Counted from the first letter of the stretch, positions 24,828 through 33,376 are shown. The stretch is DNA of 64,000 nucleotides from Anaerolineaceae bacterium UBA5211 (GCA_002412595.1 DHVJ01000038.1:7118-71117), one strand, 5' to 3'. Translations and numbers: made by a program. The notes: generated by a model not told the origin, from the sequence alone.

Positions 24828-26087
24828 TTACTTTCCGCCTTTTCCTGAACCACTCTGCCCATTATCTTGCCCACCTTGAGTACTGCCGCCTTGTTGTGTC
24901 TGGCCGTTTTCCCCGGAACCAGCTTCCTTGGTACCCAGCCAATCATAATCATAGTTGTAAGCGTACAAGAGGCTGTTATCTTCCAGGCAATATAGATTCA
25001 AGGTGCCTTTTTCAACTGCATTGGGGATATTGCAGGTTACCAGATCACCATCTGCTGTGCAGGCATAGCGTGCGCCATCCATTTCAGCATACACACCCAA
25101 TTGGGCCGCATTGGTAACCCGGAACATGAAGGCTGCATTTTGGCTGTCACCGCTGGCATTCACAAATTCGCTGCTGCGAAGCTGGGCGCCATTTCCGATC
25201 AAAACTTCCTCATCGACCGTCTCAGCAGTCAAATCCGCTCCATCAGGAATGTCCCCACCCTCATCGGTTTCGCCACTGTCCGGCAAATCCGCCGGTAAAT
25301 CATCCGCGGTTTGATTGATGCGCAGGCGAGTTTGTGTGTTGGTTTGCAGCATTTCCTGTAATTGCTCCCGAATTTGATCGCCGTTAGCAATCTTTTCTTC
25401 GTCCAGCCAGGCCTGCATCTGCCGAGCCTGGTCCTGTAATTGAAGTTCCAATTCCGAGCGTAGCCGGACAGCTTCATCCGGATCCTGCGCCTGGACAGCC
25501 GCCATAAACTGCGTCATGGCTTGAGTTTGAGTCTCATAACCGGACACAGCTTCATCGAGGTCATCGTAGCGTTCCTGATCCAGCAATTCCTGTAATTCCT
25601 CCATGCGCGTCTGGGCAAATTGCAGGCTCAGTTGGGCATCGCCCTCATCTGAAGCCAGCGCCAATTGTACATTTTCTGTCCAGGCTTTTACCGGATACAA
25701 CGTATCTCCCGGTAAAGCATCTCCGGATGCAAAAACTACACCAGTTCCGGTCATCATGGTTACCAAGGTGGTGATAATTATTACCCAAGTCATAGCAAAC
25801 CTCCGTTTGTTTGTTTGCCATGTATAACGACTTGAAGCTGGATTTGTTACAACCAATTCCCGATCCGGTAATTGGTTAAGCACCCTTATCTTTGTTTCGC
25901 GCAATTCCTGTTGGGAAGCCTGAATACCCTCTAGCGGGTGGAATGCCGCAGACAGGTCAAAAGCCGCGCGTAATTCCTCTGCAAGATGAGGATATTGGCG
26001 CAGACATTCATCTTCCGTCATCCTTCCGGCCTGAACCTGCGACAAACAGCGTTGGACCACAGCCGCACTTCTTCTCTCATTCATCAT
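24828..26087 (-). CDS. DUF5667-domain membrane protein, candidate anti-sigma factor
   Basis: 419-residue single-pass protein. The cytosolic N-terminal ~95 residues (RCLSQVQAGRMTEDECLRQYPHLAEELRAAF) are of the type found next to ECF sigma genes in Actinobacteria/Chloroflexota. Next is one helix (MTWVIIITTLVTMMTGTGVVFA), then the DUF5667 box GDALPGDTLYPVKAWTENVQLAL. Long helical Gln/Glu-rich external stretches and a Gly/Gln/Ser low-complexity tail complete it. It overlaps the sigma gene and is downstream in the same transcript, as anti-sigma factors usually are. GTG 26093, ATG 26087 and ATG 26084 are all possible starts after AGGTGA. The anti-sigma role is inferred from position. Confidence 0.8.
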   Translation of the reverse strand: MMNERRSAAVVQRCLSQVQAGRMTEDECLRQYPHLAEELRAAFDLSAAFHPLEGIQASQQELRETKIRVLNQLPDRELVVTNPASSRYTWQTNKRRFAMTWVIIITTLVTMMTGTGVVFASGDALPGDTLYPVKAWTENVQLALASDEGDAQLSLQFAQTRMEELQELLDQERYDDLDEAVSGYETQTQAMTQFMAAVQAQDPDEAVRLRSELELQLQDQARQMQAWLDEEKIANGDQIREQLQEMLQTNTQTRLRINQTADDLPADLPDSGETDEGGDIPDGADLTAETVDEEVLIGNGAQLRSSEFVNASGDSQNAAFMFRVTNAAQLGVYAEMDGARYACTADGDLVTCNIPNAVEKGTLNLYCLEDNSLLYAYNYDYDWLGTKEAGSGENGQTQQGGSTQGGQDNGQSGSGKGGK

Positions 26088-26640
26088 CTTCACCTATCAA
26101 ACTTCGCATCTTCTGCAATGCCCGAAATTGGATCACACGCACGTTTCCCTCGGAAATATCCATAATCTGCGCGACTTCCTTCGGGCTCATTTCCGCATAA
26201 AAACGCAGCACCAATACCTGACGGGATAGACCATCCAATTTTTCCAATTTCTTTATCAAATACTGCTGAGTTTCTGATTGTTCAACCAATTTGGCCGCTT
26301 GTGGATAATGGTCCGGTTGCTCGGCAAGCAAATCCAGACCAATTTCTTCCTTATTGGTGCGGTGATAATCCACCATAGCATTATGCGCCATGCGGTACAA
26401 CCAGGCGCGAAAATTTAATCCGCGTCCTTTGGTTCCAAAGTGAGGCAAGTGTTCCCAAGCTCTTAGAAAGACAATTTCCATCATATCCATGGCTGTATTA
26501 TGCTCGCCAGTCCGGTAAAACAGGTAGCTGAAAATTTGGCCCGCGTACTTTTCGTATAATCGGCCAAAAGCTTCTTTATTTCCCGCAATGGCTTCCTGTA
26601 TTAACAGCGTTTCACTGCTTGATTGATCATCCTGCGGCAT
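26077..26640 (-). CDS. ECF-type RNA polymerase sigma factor
   Basis: 187-residue sigma-70 family protein with region 2 (AFGRLYEKYAGQIFSYLFYRTG...FRAWLYRMAHNAMVDYHR) and region 4 (LDGLSRQVLVLRFYAEMSPKEVAQIMDISEGNVRVIQFRALQKMR). No regions 1 or 3. It directs polymerase to a small set of promoters, likely for envelope or stress functions. The downstream overlapping gene encodes the membrane DUF5667 protein that probably restrains it. Starts with ATG at 26640. Confidence 0.92.
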   Translation of the reverse strand: MPQDDQSSSETLLIQEAIAGNKEAFGRLYEKYAGQIFSYLFYRTGEHNTAMDMMEIVFLRAWEHLPHFGTKGRGLNFRAWLYRMAHNAMVDYHRTNKEEIGLDLLAEQPDHYPQAAKLVEQSETQQYLIKKLEKLDGLSRQVLVLRFYAEMSPKEVAQIMDISEGNVRVIQFRALQKMRSLIGEDDE

Positions 26641-26662
26641 ATTTCCAATTCCTATAACGAAA

Positions 26663-26692
26663 TTAAGCGGATTTTGTTACAAACCCGCTTAA
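26663..26692 (-). terminator. Weak stem-loop between SnoaL-like and sigma genes
   Basis: Eight-bp stem TTAAGCGG / CCGCTTAA with a 14-base loop. On the minus strand it is followed only by TTTCG, so termination would be partial. Confidence 0.45.
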
Positions 26693-26717
26693 TCAGTATA
26701 AACGGTTTCAGCTGCCA

Positions 26718-27275
26718 TCAATCTGCCGGCATGGCCCAATGCAGCGTATGGAATTTCCAGCCGTCAATTTCCAGGATAAGAACTGCACTGAATACCATTG
26801 GCCAGGCGTATCCCGGCCCCAGGGACCATTCCCGCAGCCGGCGCACCCCAAAATGGATCACTTCCATCATGACCGAGTCTGCTCTGGCAGTCGTTTCCTG
26901 CATAGCATCCAGCATCTCCCGCATTTGTTGAAGGTATTGTTCCATTGCCTCAGCATGTTCAATAGTCTGGACTAGCTTTCCGCTGGTCGTCAGCCAGGCC
27001 GTTTCGCCTTTGCGCGTGATGCGGGCACCCGGTACGTCAAAGTACACCTCGCCCCAATATTGCCAATCACCGGCAATGATGTCGCGGATCTGCTGCTTTC
27101 CCCGGAACCACTCCGGGCCGCTGCGCTCCCGCGCGCCAATCCCGATCATTTCAATGTCATCGTCTGCGGCGAACAAACGCATGGCTTCATCCAAACGGTT
27201 GGTATCGCGAGCCTGGTAAAGCTCCTGAAAGTGCTGAAGCACTTCCCTGACCTGTTCCATTTGGCTATCTAACAT
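26718..27275 (-). CDS. SnoaL-like / NTF2-fold protein
   Basis: 185-residue protein with the NTF2-like layout: an N-terminal helix followed by LFAADDDIEMIGIGARERSGPEWFRGKQQIRDII and curved beta strands (GARITRKGETAWLTTSGKL, AVLILEIDGWKFHTLHWAMP). Family members include polyketide cyclases, ketosteroid isomerase-like proteins and nonenzymatic ligand binders, so no reaction can be assigned. The ATG at 27275 has a strong GGAGGAAAT site; an upstream frame to 27323 is unlikely. Confidence 0.78.
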   Translation of the reverse strand: MLDSQMEQVREVLQHFQELYQARDTNRLDEAMRLFAADDDIEMIGIGARERSGPEWFRGKQQIRDIIAGDWQYWGEVYFDVPGARITRKGETAWLTTSGKLVQTIEHAEAMEQYLQQMREMLDAMQETTARADSVMMEVIHFGVRRLREWSLGPGYAWPMVFSAVLILEIDGWKFHTLHWAMPAD

Positions 27276-27350
27276 ATTTCCTCCAAAACTATGCTCATTT
27301 CCTTTACAATAATGGCAAATCAATTATTAACTATTTGAAATCCATCCGCT

Positions 27351-28658
27351 TCATTCAGATGCCAGTATTGATTTTTCAGCTTCTACCAGCGGATTCACAG
27401 CTTCTTCTCCATCAGAGCGAGCCGTACTCAGCCGGCCCTCAATCGTCTTCCCCACCTTTACATGCATCCATAGAAAGCCGATTACCGAAAGCGTTCCGAT
27501 GAACCCGGCTGCATACCACAGTAAGCGCGGGTCGAAATTATCCATGATGATGCCCGCGCCTAACGGCCCAAAGGCCACCGGGATGATCCAGGCAAAGGAA
27601 CGGATAGCCATGTAGCGGCCGCGCATGTGTTCCGGTGCGAAATCGGCCACAATCGCCTGCTCTTTCGGCGCATAGATCATCTCTCCAATCGTGATGATCA
27701 CCATGGCTGTCAGGCACATATTAAATGATCCGATGAATCCGAACATGGTAAAGCCAATCACATAGAGAACATTACCAAAGGCAATCGCCAGCATCGGTTT
27801 CCACTTGGCTGTCAAGCGTGTGAACGGCATCTGCAGCAGCACCACCATAAGAGCGTTCAGGCTCAGCAGAAAGCCAAACTGTTCAGAGCTAAAGCCGCGA
27901 TGGTTGACCAAATACACCGACAGGGAGCTGTTCATGTTAAAGTACATCAGCGTTGACAGGATGGAAACCAAGATGAAAGTCATGAAAACTTTATCCCGCA
28001 GCACCTGACCATAACCCTGCATGGTCTCACGGAAGCTCTCTTCCTTGACTGATGATTGCCTGCGCACAGACGCCGGCCGGGTTTCCGGCAGGAAAAAGAA
28101 CACAAAGACCGCCACCAGCAAGCTGATGATGACATCCGCGAAGAAAAGCAGCTCAAACGAGCGGCTGACCATGAACCCGCCAATCGCCGGCCCGATAGCC
28201 GCTGACAGGTTGAAGACTATGCGGAACATGCCAAAGGCATCACCGCGCAATTCCTCAGGTACAAGGTCCGTGATCATGGCCTGGCGTGCCGGTCCGGCGA
28301 TATCTTCAAAGATGCCGACGATGGCGATAGCCACATAGAACACCACGATATTCTGAATGACAACCATCAATAAGGCTGAGGTGGCACTGGCGACCAAACC
28401 AAAGATCATATTGGTTTTACGCCCAAAGCGGTCTGCCATAGCCCCACCCAGCACATTGCCAATCAAGCCGGAGGTCAGCGCCCAAACCAGATACATGGTT
28501 CCCACCTGGGTCATGCCGACATCAAATTTTTGGGTCAGATACAATGAAAAGAAGGGGAAAATCAACGATCCGCCCAGCATATCGATGAACGAGGCAAACA
28601 TTAACAGCCAAAAATCCCGGCTGAATTTGCGATAGGTTGCTTTAAATTTGGAAAGCAT
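27351..28658 (-). CDS. MFS drug-efflux-type transporter (DHA1-like) under leader-peptide control
   Basis: 435-residue, 12-helix major facilitator. The N-terminal block DFWLLMFASFIDMLGGSLIFPFF and the loop-2 motif GGAMADRFGRK are typical of drug:proton antiporters. RBS GGAG at seven bases before the ATG at 28658; the longer frame to 28814 runs through the attenuator and is not used. Upstream are a strong promoter (28943-28971), a 20-codon leader ORF (28844-28906) and a transcription terminator (28791-28824). Expression is therefore probably switched on when a ribosome stalls on the leader, as with antibiotic-induced genes. The exported drug is unknown. Confidence 0.88.
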   Translation of the reverse strand: MLSKFKATYRKFSRDFWLLMFASFIDMLGGSLIFPFFSLYLTQKFDVGMTQVGTMYLVWALTSGLIGNVLGGAMADRFGRKTNMIFGLVASATSALLMVVIQNIVVFYVAIAIVGIFEDIAGPARQAMITDLVPEELRGDAFGMFRIVFNLSAAIGPAIGGFMVSRSFELLFFADVIISLLVAVFVFFFLPETRPASVRRQSSVKEESFRETMQGYGQVLRDKVFMTFILVSILSTLMYFNMNSSLSVYLVNHRGFSSEQFGFLLSLNALMVVLLQMPFTRLTAKWKPMLAIAFGNVLYVIGFTMFGFIGSFNMCLTAMVIITIGEMIYAPKEQAIVADFAPEHMRGRYMAIRSFAWIIPVAFGPLGAGIIMDNFDPRLLWYAAGFIGTLSVIGFLWMHVKVGKTIEGRLSTARSDGEEAVNPLVEAEKSILASE

Positions 28659-28790
28659 TTTTACTCCATTAATCTTGATAATTCCTGATGAGATCACTAA
28701 AACCGTAATACTCATCCATCCTGAAACGCTTTTCACGTTTCTGACAGCCTCTGCGGTGGTTTTTTGATTAATGGGAAAAAAAGAAGGTAT

Positions 28791-28824
28791 AAAAAAACCG
28801 CAGGGGTTTGTCACTCCTGCGGTT
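28791..28824 (-). terminator. Attenuator terminator in the MFS leader
   Basis: Nine-bp stem AACCGCAGG / CCTGCGGTT with an 11-base loop, followed on the minus strand by an unbroken T run (28797-28791). It lies between the leader ORF and the MFS gene, 133 bases before the MFS start, so it must be bypassed for expression. Its 5' arm includes CAGGAG, which can instead pair with CTCCTG in the end of the leader ORF. Confidence 0.9.
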
Positions 28825-28843
28825 AATTAATTGATTAAATCAC

Positions 28844-28906
28844 TTAATTAAATACAGGAGGCCGGTCATTGGTGCTGGAAATGAGTACATATTCATTGAT
28901 CATCAT
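28844..28906 (-). CDS. 20-codon leader peptide of the MFS attenuator
   Basis: Short ORF starting ATG-ATG at 28906, stop TAA at 28844-28846, with a near-perfect AGGAGG ribosome site at 28916-28911. The peptide begins MMINEYVLISS and ends NDRPPVFN. The two CCT proline codons (28861-28856) form CCTCCT, exactly complementary to its own AGGAGG. The overlapping CTCCTG is complementary to CAGGAG in the terminator arm. These pairings give the alternating structures expected of ribosome-mediated attenuation. It is too short to be a functional enzyme and its role is inferred from layout. Confidence 0.78.
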   Translation of the reverse strand: MMINEYVLISSTNDRPPVFN

Positions 28907-28942
28907 GCTGCCTCCTAGGTTAATAGATTAGATAATATGTAG

Positions 28943-28971
28943 ATTTTATTCGGAAATACAAAATACGTCAA
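28943..28971 (-). promoter_or_regulatory. Promoter of the leader/MFS transcript
   Basis: On the minus strand: TTGACG (28971-28966), 17-base spacer, TAAAAT (28948-28943). The transcript would begin near 28936, about 30 bases before the leader ATG. Confidence 0.8.
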
Positions 28972-29011
28972 TTATTTTTTGTATTACATACGGGCATTTT
29001 TTCAGCGTAAT

Positions 29012-29040
29012 TTGTAATAAGCAGGGCAGTCATGTATAAT
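29012..29040 (+). promoter_or_regulatory. Promoter of the first Fsr-like MFS gene
   Basis: TTGTAA (29012-29017), 17-base spacer, perfect TATAAT (29035-29040). Divergent from the MFS leader promoter at 28943-28971. Confidence 0.7.
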
Positions 29041-29080
29041 ACTCCCTATTCTCACCCCACTCCACTTTTAAGGATTCAAA

Positions 29081-30304
29081 TTGGCCAGCACAGACCCGCA
29101 AGATGTTCAGATACTAGCTGAAGACATAACCACAATCACAATTAAAGAAACAGAAGAAAACGCGGAATTTCCCGTATTGAAAGCAGCGCTCATTTCCAGC
29201 GCGCATTTGATCAACGATACCTATTCGAGTTTTGTTTCACCCCTGATCCCATTCCTGATCGCTGACCTTTCTCTGATGAAAGTGCAGGCCAGCCTGTTTC
29301 TGTTTTTCTTTCAGGGTTTATCCATCTTACAGCCTTTCATCGGTCATTTAGCCGACCGTTTTGATCTGCGCAAAGTAGCGCTGTTCGCCCCAGCCGTCAC
29401 CGGCATCTTCCTCAGCTTGCTGGGGAACTCCCCCAGTTTTCCGGTGGCGCTGATTTACTGTATTCTGGCCGGCGTGGCTTCCGCCACCATGCACGCCATC
29501 CTGCCCGCGCTGCTGGGCTCATATTCCGGCAAGCACATCGGCAAAGGCATCAGCATGTGGATGTCCGCCGGGGATATCGGCTTCATCATCGGTCCACTGC
29601 TGCTCACCTTCGTAGTGGCTACCTACTCCACCAAAGCCACCCCCTGGCTGATGATCGGCGGCATCGTTATTTCAATTCTATTAAACATTTTCTTCAGAAA
29701 TGAGCCTTATCAAAACGAAACTCCCGGGCAAAGCAAGCCGATTCCCATCCAACAATTGCGGGCTTTCATGCTGCCGCTGGCGGGCATGATCCTGATGCGA
29801 TCCATTCTGCGCAGTTCTTTATCCAATTACCTGCCGGTGTTCCTGACCGAAGAGGGAGCAGGCGTTTGGGTTTCCGGTATATCGGTCAGTATCATGCAGG
29901 GATTTGGATTGCTGGGAATTGTTCTCGGCGGCATCGGCAAAGATCGTTATGGCTATAAATCCGTCTTGCTAATTTCGGTGATCCTGTCCGGTTTTGGCAT
30001 GCTCTTGTTTGTGTTTTCCACCGGCCTGGTGCGCATTCTATCCCTGACCTTCCTGGGGATTTCACTGCTCATGATGATGCCGGCCGCTATGGCAACCGTT
30101 CAGGAGTTCTTCCCTGAAAACCGCTCTTTTGCCAACGGCATTTACCTGGCCTTGATGTTTGGAATCAATGCGTTTTCCGGAATTCTGGCCGGATTCATGT
30201 ACGACAACCTGGGTGGACACACGACCTTCCTGATCGGCGGATTATTAACTTTTCTGGCTATTCCATTTGTTCTCAAGCTGCCGGCTCAAAACAACCCCGC
30301 TTGA
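29081..30304 (+). CDS. MFS transporter, fosmidomycin-resistance (Fsr)-like, copy 1
   Basis: 407-residue 12-helix transporter. A ~40-residue cytosolic N-tail precedes SAHLINDTYSSFVSPLIPFLI, the H..ND.Y..F..PL.P hallmark of Fsr-like proteins. IGHLADRFDLRK is the loop 2-3 motif. The start is TTG at 29081 with AAGGA seven bases upstream; no ATG is available before the first helix. About 60% or more of residues by eye are shared with the next gene, so the two are tandem paralogues. Family members export fosmidomycin and other small molecules, but the substrate here is unknown. Confidence 0.88.
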   Translation: MASTDPQDVQILAEDITTITIKETEENAEFPVLKAALISSAHLINDTYSSFVSPLIPFLIADLSLMKVQASLFLFFFQGLSILQPFIGHLADRFDLRKVALFAPAVTGIFLSLLGNSPSFPVALIYCILAGVASATMHAILPALLGSYSGKHIGKGISMWMSAGDIGFIIGPLLLTFVVATYSTKATPWLMIGGIVISILLNIFFRNEPYQNETPGQSKPIPIQQLRAFMLPLAGMILMRSILRSSLSNYLPVFLTEEGAGVWVSGISVSIMQGFGLLGIVLGGIGKDRYGYKSVLLISVILSGFGMLLFVFSTGLVRILSLTFLGISLLMMMPAAMATVQEFFPENRSFANGIYLALMFGINAFSGILAGFMYDNLGGHTTFLIGGLLTFLAIPFVLKLPAQNNPA

Positions 30305-30371
30305 TTTCGATCCTGATAACAGGTTTCGCTAAATTACATCAGGGCTTTTTTCTTTACCCTGCCTGGGAACC

Positions 30372-30397
30372 GTGTATTCGCTATACACAGGTATAAT
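30372..30397 (+). promoter_or_regulatory. -10 element with adjacent palindrome, upstream of Fsr-like copy 2
   Basis: Perfect TATAAT at 30392-30397. Immediately before it is the inverted repeat GTGTAT (30372-30377) / ATACAC (30383-30388) with a 5-base centre, covering the spacer and -35 zone, where no TTGACA is seen. A bound regulator could act here. Confidence 0.5.
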
Positions 30398-30440
30398 TGC
30401 AAACTTAATACACAACTCGTTCCATCAATGAGGGTTCCAA

Positions 30441-31661
30441 TTGGGCAGCTTACATTCATCCAATATTCAGAGTATCGAACAAGCAGCAGAAATTGAGAGC
30501 CGCCATCCTTCCGGGGATTTTCAACCTCTGAAAGCTGTCATTGTTTCCAGCGCACATACCATCCACGATACTTATTCCGGCTTCATTTCACCGCTGATTC
30601 CTTTTCTAATAGAAAGTTTTTCCCTGATGAAAGTGGAAGCCAGCTTGTTCCTGTTTTTATTTCAGGGTGTCTCGATCCTGCAGCCTGTAATTGGGCATTG
30701 GGCCGACCGCATCGATCTGCGCAAATTCGCCTTATTTGCCCCGGCTGTCAGCGGCATCTTCCTGAGCCTGCTTGGCACTGCGCCAACCTACCAAACCGCG
30801 CTGCTGTATTGTTTTTTAGCGGGCATCTCTTCGGCAGTCATGCACGCCACCCTGCCGGCGTTGGTCAGCGCTTATTCCGGCAAGAACATCGGCAAGGGCA
30901 TGAGTTTTTGGGTGGTGAGTGGGGAATTGGGCATTATGTTCGGCCCCATTATCATCACCGCTGTGATCGCTTCCGCATCCATAAAGAAAACTCCCTGGTT
31001 GATGATTGGCGGTATTGTCATTTCCCTGCTGCTTAATTTCCTAATGAAAGATGAGCCTTTCCAACCAGCCAATGTGAAAGGCGGTAAATCCATTCCTACC
31101 GGAGATTTGTTGGCCATTATGCTGCCGTTAGGCGGTATCATTTTAATGCGGTCACTGCTGCGCGCTGCCTCGGAAATTTATCTGCCCGTTTATTTGGGCG
31201 AACTGGGCGCCGGTGTATGGTTATCGGGCGCGTCGCTGAGTATCCTGCAAGGATTCGGGGTGCTGGGCGTGATCCTGGGTGGATTGGCCAATGACCGTTA
31301 TGGGTTTAAACCAGTGCTGCTAACTTCCGTGATCATCTCCGGGTTGGGAATGCTGGCGTTTGTCTTCAGCAGCGGTTTGACACAGATACTCAGTCTCAGC
31401 CTGATCGGCACAGCCTCCATGATGATGCTACCGATCGGGATGGCCCTCTCCCAGGATTATTTTCCAGAGAACCGCTCATTGGCTAACGGGATATATCTGG
31501 CCATGTTGTTTGCCATCAACGCCGTCACTGGCGTGCTTACCGGTTTTATGTATGACCAGTTGGGCGGCCGCACAACTTTTCTGATCGGCAGTTTGGTCAT
31601 TTTCCTGGCCATTCCATTCGTGTATCTGCTGCCAAAAACCGAAAAAGATCCTAAAATATAA
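30441..31661 (+). CDS. MFS transporter, fosmidomycin-resistance (Fsr)-like, copy 2
   Basis: 406-residue paralogue of the preceding protein, aligned along its length (SAHTIHDTYSGFISPLIPFLI, ADRIDLRKFALFAPAVSGIFLSLLG and so on). It also starts with TTG, and the bases around the start (GGTTCCAATTGGGCAGC against GATTCAAATTGGCCAGC) are alike, so the duplication included the ribosome site. It has its own -10 box and palindrome, so the copies may be induced differently. The ND hallmark is changed to HD (HTIHDTY) here, a possible change of proton or substrate handling. Confidence 0.88.
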   Translation: MGSLHSSNIQSIEQAAEIESRHPSGDFQPLKAVIVSSAHTIHDTYSGFISPLIPFLIESFSLMKVEASLFLFLFQGVSILQPVIGHWADRIDLRKFALFAPAVSGIFLSLLGTAPTYQTALLYCFLAGISSAVMHATLPALVSAYSGKNIGKGMSFWVVSGELGIMFGPIIITAVIASASIKKTPWLMIGGIVISLLLNFLMKDEPFQPANVKGGKSIPTGDLLAIMLPLGGIILMRSLLRAASEIYLPVYLGELGAGVWLSGASLSILQGFGVLGVILGGLANDRYGFKPVLLTSVIISGLGMLAFVFSSGLTQILSLSLIGTASMMMLPIGMALSQDYFPENRSLANGIYLAMLFAINAVTGVLTGFMYDQLGGRTTFLIGSLVIFLAIPFVYLLPKTEKDPKI

Positions 31662-31676
31662 CCAAGGCAGGTGAAA

Positions 31677-32399
31677 ATGACTCATTTACTCTATCAAACT
31701 GACAGCTATTTGAAAGAATTCCAGGCCACTGTCCAAGCAGTGTATGCGGAAGCATATGCCGTCATCCTGGACCAAACCGCATTTTACCCAGGCGGAGGCG
31801 GCCAGGTAGCGGATAAAGGCATACTCCAATTCAACGGCACGCAGGCGCGGCTGATGCGGGCCAAAAACAGCCCCAATGGACTGCTGCATATCATCGCAGC
31901 TGAAGATACCCTTCCGGAAGTGGGCACAACTGTAACCGGTATTCTGGATTGGGACCTGCGCTATAAGACGATGCGCACTCATACGGCCATGCATATTCTG
32001 TGCGGGACTATTTTCCGTGATTACGGCGCGCATGTAACCGGCGGGGACATGGAACCGCTGAAAGGCCGCATGGATTTTGAGTTCGAATCGCTCTCGCACG
32101 AACTGGTTGGGATAATTGATGAAGCCGTGAACAAAGAAGTGTCCGCCGCGCGCGATATCCGCGTGGCCATCCTGCCGCGCGAGGAAGCTTTCCAAATTCC
32201 CGATTTGATCCGGACCAAGATCAACTTGCTGCCTGAGCATATCAAGGAAGTACGCACCGTGGAAATCGTCGGGTTAGACCTGCAAGCGGATGGCGGCACG
32301 CATGTAAAGAACACCTCCGAAGTCGGAACCATGCATGTGGTGGACTATAAGAGTAAGGGCAAAATCAATAAACGCATTTACGTGGAACTGGACGAATAA
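31677..32399 (+). CDS. alaX: Alanyl-tRNA editing protein, AlaX-type
   Basis: 240-residue free-standing editing enzyme that hydrolyses Ser-tRNA(Ala) (or Gly-tRNA(Ala)) to protect translation accuracy. It has the second-domain start FYPGGGGQVADKG, the zinc motif HTAMHIL (HxxxH) and C-terminal QADGGTHVKNTSEVG. The cysteine normally found just before DGGTHV in AlaRS is absent, as in several AlaX proteins. GTG at 31671 is in frame, but AGGTG before ATG 31677 decides the start. It lies 15 bases after the MFS gene and may be cotranscribed. Confidence 0.9.
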   Translation: MTHLLYQTDSYLKEFQATVQAVYAEAYAVILDQTAFYPGGGGQVADKGILQFNGTQARLMRAKNSPNGLLHIIAAEDTLPEVGTTVTGILDWDLRYKTMRTHTAMHILCGTIFRDYGAHVTGGDMEPLKGRMDFEFESLSHELVGIIDEAVNKEVSAARDIRVAILPREEAFQIPDLIRTKINLLPEHIKEVRTVEIVGLDLQADGGTHVKNTSEVGTMHVVDYKSKGKINKRIYVELDE

Positions 32400-32420
32400 A
32401 AACCCGATTTTATAAGTCAA

Positions 32421-32459
32421 AGAAGTGCCCCTCATAAAAGGGGCACTTCTTTTTATTTT
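32421..32459 (+). terminator. Rho-independent terminator after alaX
   Basis: Perfect 12-bp stem AGAAGTGCCCCT / AGGGGCACTTCT, 6-base loop, then TTTTATTTT. Confidence 0.95.
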
Positions 32460-32536
32460 CCAATCCGATATCTTTCGTAACTATTATAATTTCAACGGTG
32501 TTAATCAAATGAATAATAAAGATATAAGGATTAACT

Positions 32537-33376
32537 ATGTTAAAAATTGTTATGGATACAGCAGGAGATCTACCCACAGGCTGGCAGGAAAGTTACGACA
32601 TCAACCTGATACCCATCAATATCATCCACAACGGTCAAAATTTTCTCCAGGGAATTGACATCCAGTATGATGACTTTTACCGCATCATGGAATCCTCGGA
32701 TGTACTGCCCTCCACTTCCCAGCCCACCCCTTACCAATTTGTGGAATTCTACCGAAGAATTGCCAAACCTGAGGATACGGTTTTATCCATCCATGTGACC
32801 GAAAGATTGTCCGGCACAATGGACTCTGCGCGCAAAGCTGCCCAGGAATTAAAGGGAGAATTGAACATCATCCCTTACGACTCTTCTTCCGGCACAATCT
32901 GCATGGGCATGCTGGCCCGCGAAGCGCGCGAAATGGACCGAACCGGCAAATCCATTGAAGAAATTCTTGCCCGGTTGGATGTCATTCGCGAGCAAATGGA
33001 ATTGGTTTTCACTGTAGATACCCTTAAATTTGCCAGCATGAGCGGACGGGTCAAACACCTGCAATTCGCAATAGCCTCCATGTTGAACGTAAAGCCCATC
33101 ATCGAATTAAAGAACGGCCTTCTGGAAATGGGCGAGAAAGTTCGATCGCGCAATAAATCCATCGAGCTTTTGCTTGAAAAGATGAAACAGAAATTCGGGG
33201 ACCAGCGCATTATTATTGGCGTGGTGCACGCCCACGACCCGCAAAGCGGCCTGGAACTGATGGGAAAAGTCATCAGTCAATTGAACTGTTCCGAAGCCAT
33301 ATTTGGAGAGATATCCATATCTCTAGCCGCCCACTTTGGGCCCGGCACGCTCGGCCTGGCCGCCTATCCGGTATAA
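32537..33376 (+). CDS. DegV family fatty-acid-binding protein
   Basis: 279-residue DegV protein. In other bacteria these (FakB) hold a fatty acid for phosphorylation by the kinase FakA. N-terminal MDTAGDLPTGW, LPSTSQPTPYQF (the S-T-S-Q-P family motif), LSIHVTERLSGTMDSAR and C-terminal FGPGTLGLAAYPV. RBS AAGGA seven bases before ATG, and TATAAT at 32485-32490 upstream. No FakA-like kinase gene is in the window. It converges on the head-GIN gene with a shared terminator. Confidence 0.92.
   Translation: MLKIVMDTAGDLPTGWQESYDINLIPINIIHNGQNFLQGIDIQYDDFYRIMESSDVLPSTSQPTPYQFVEFYRRIAKPEDTVLSIHVTERLSGTMDSARKAAQELKGELNIIPYDSSSGTICMGMLAREAREMDRTGKSIEEILARLDVIREQMELVFTVDTLKFASMSGRVKHLQFAIASMLNVKPIIELKNGLLEMGEKVRSRNKSIELLLEKMKQKFGDQRIIIGVVHAHDPQSGLELMGKVISQLNCSEAIFGEISISLAAHFGPGTLGLAAYPV

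Noticed and set aside
29012..31661. Insertion-element origin of the MFS duplication
   Set aside because: No terminal repeats, target duplications or transposase remnants around the two copies.
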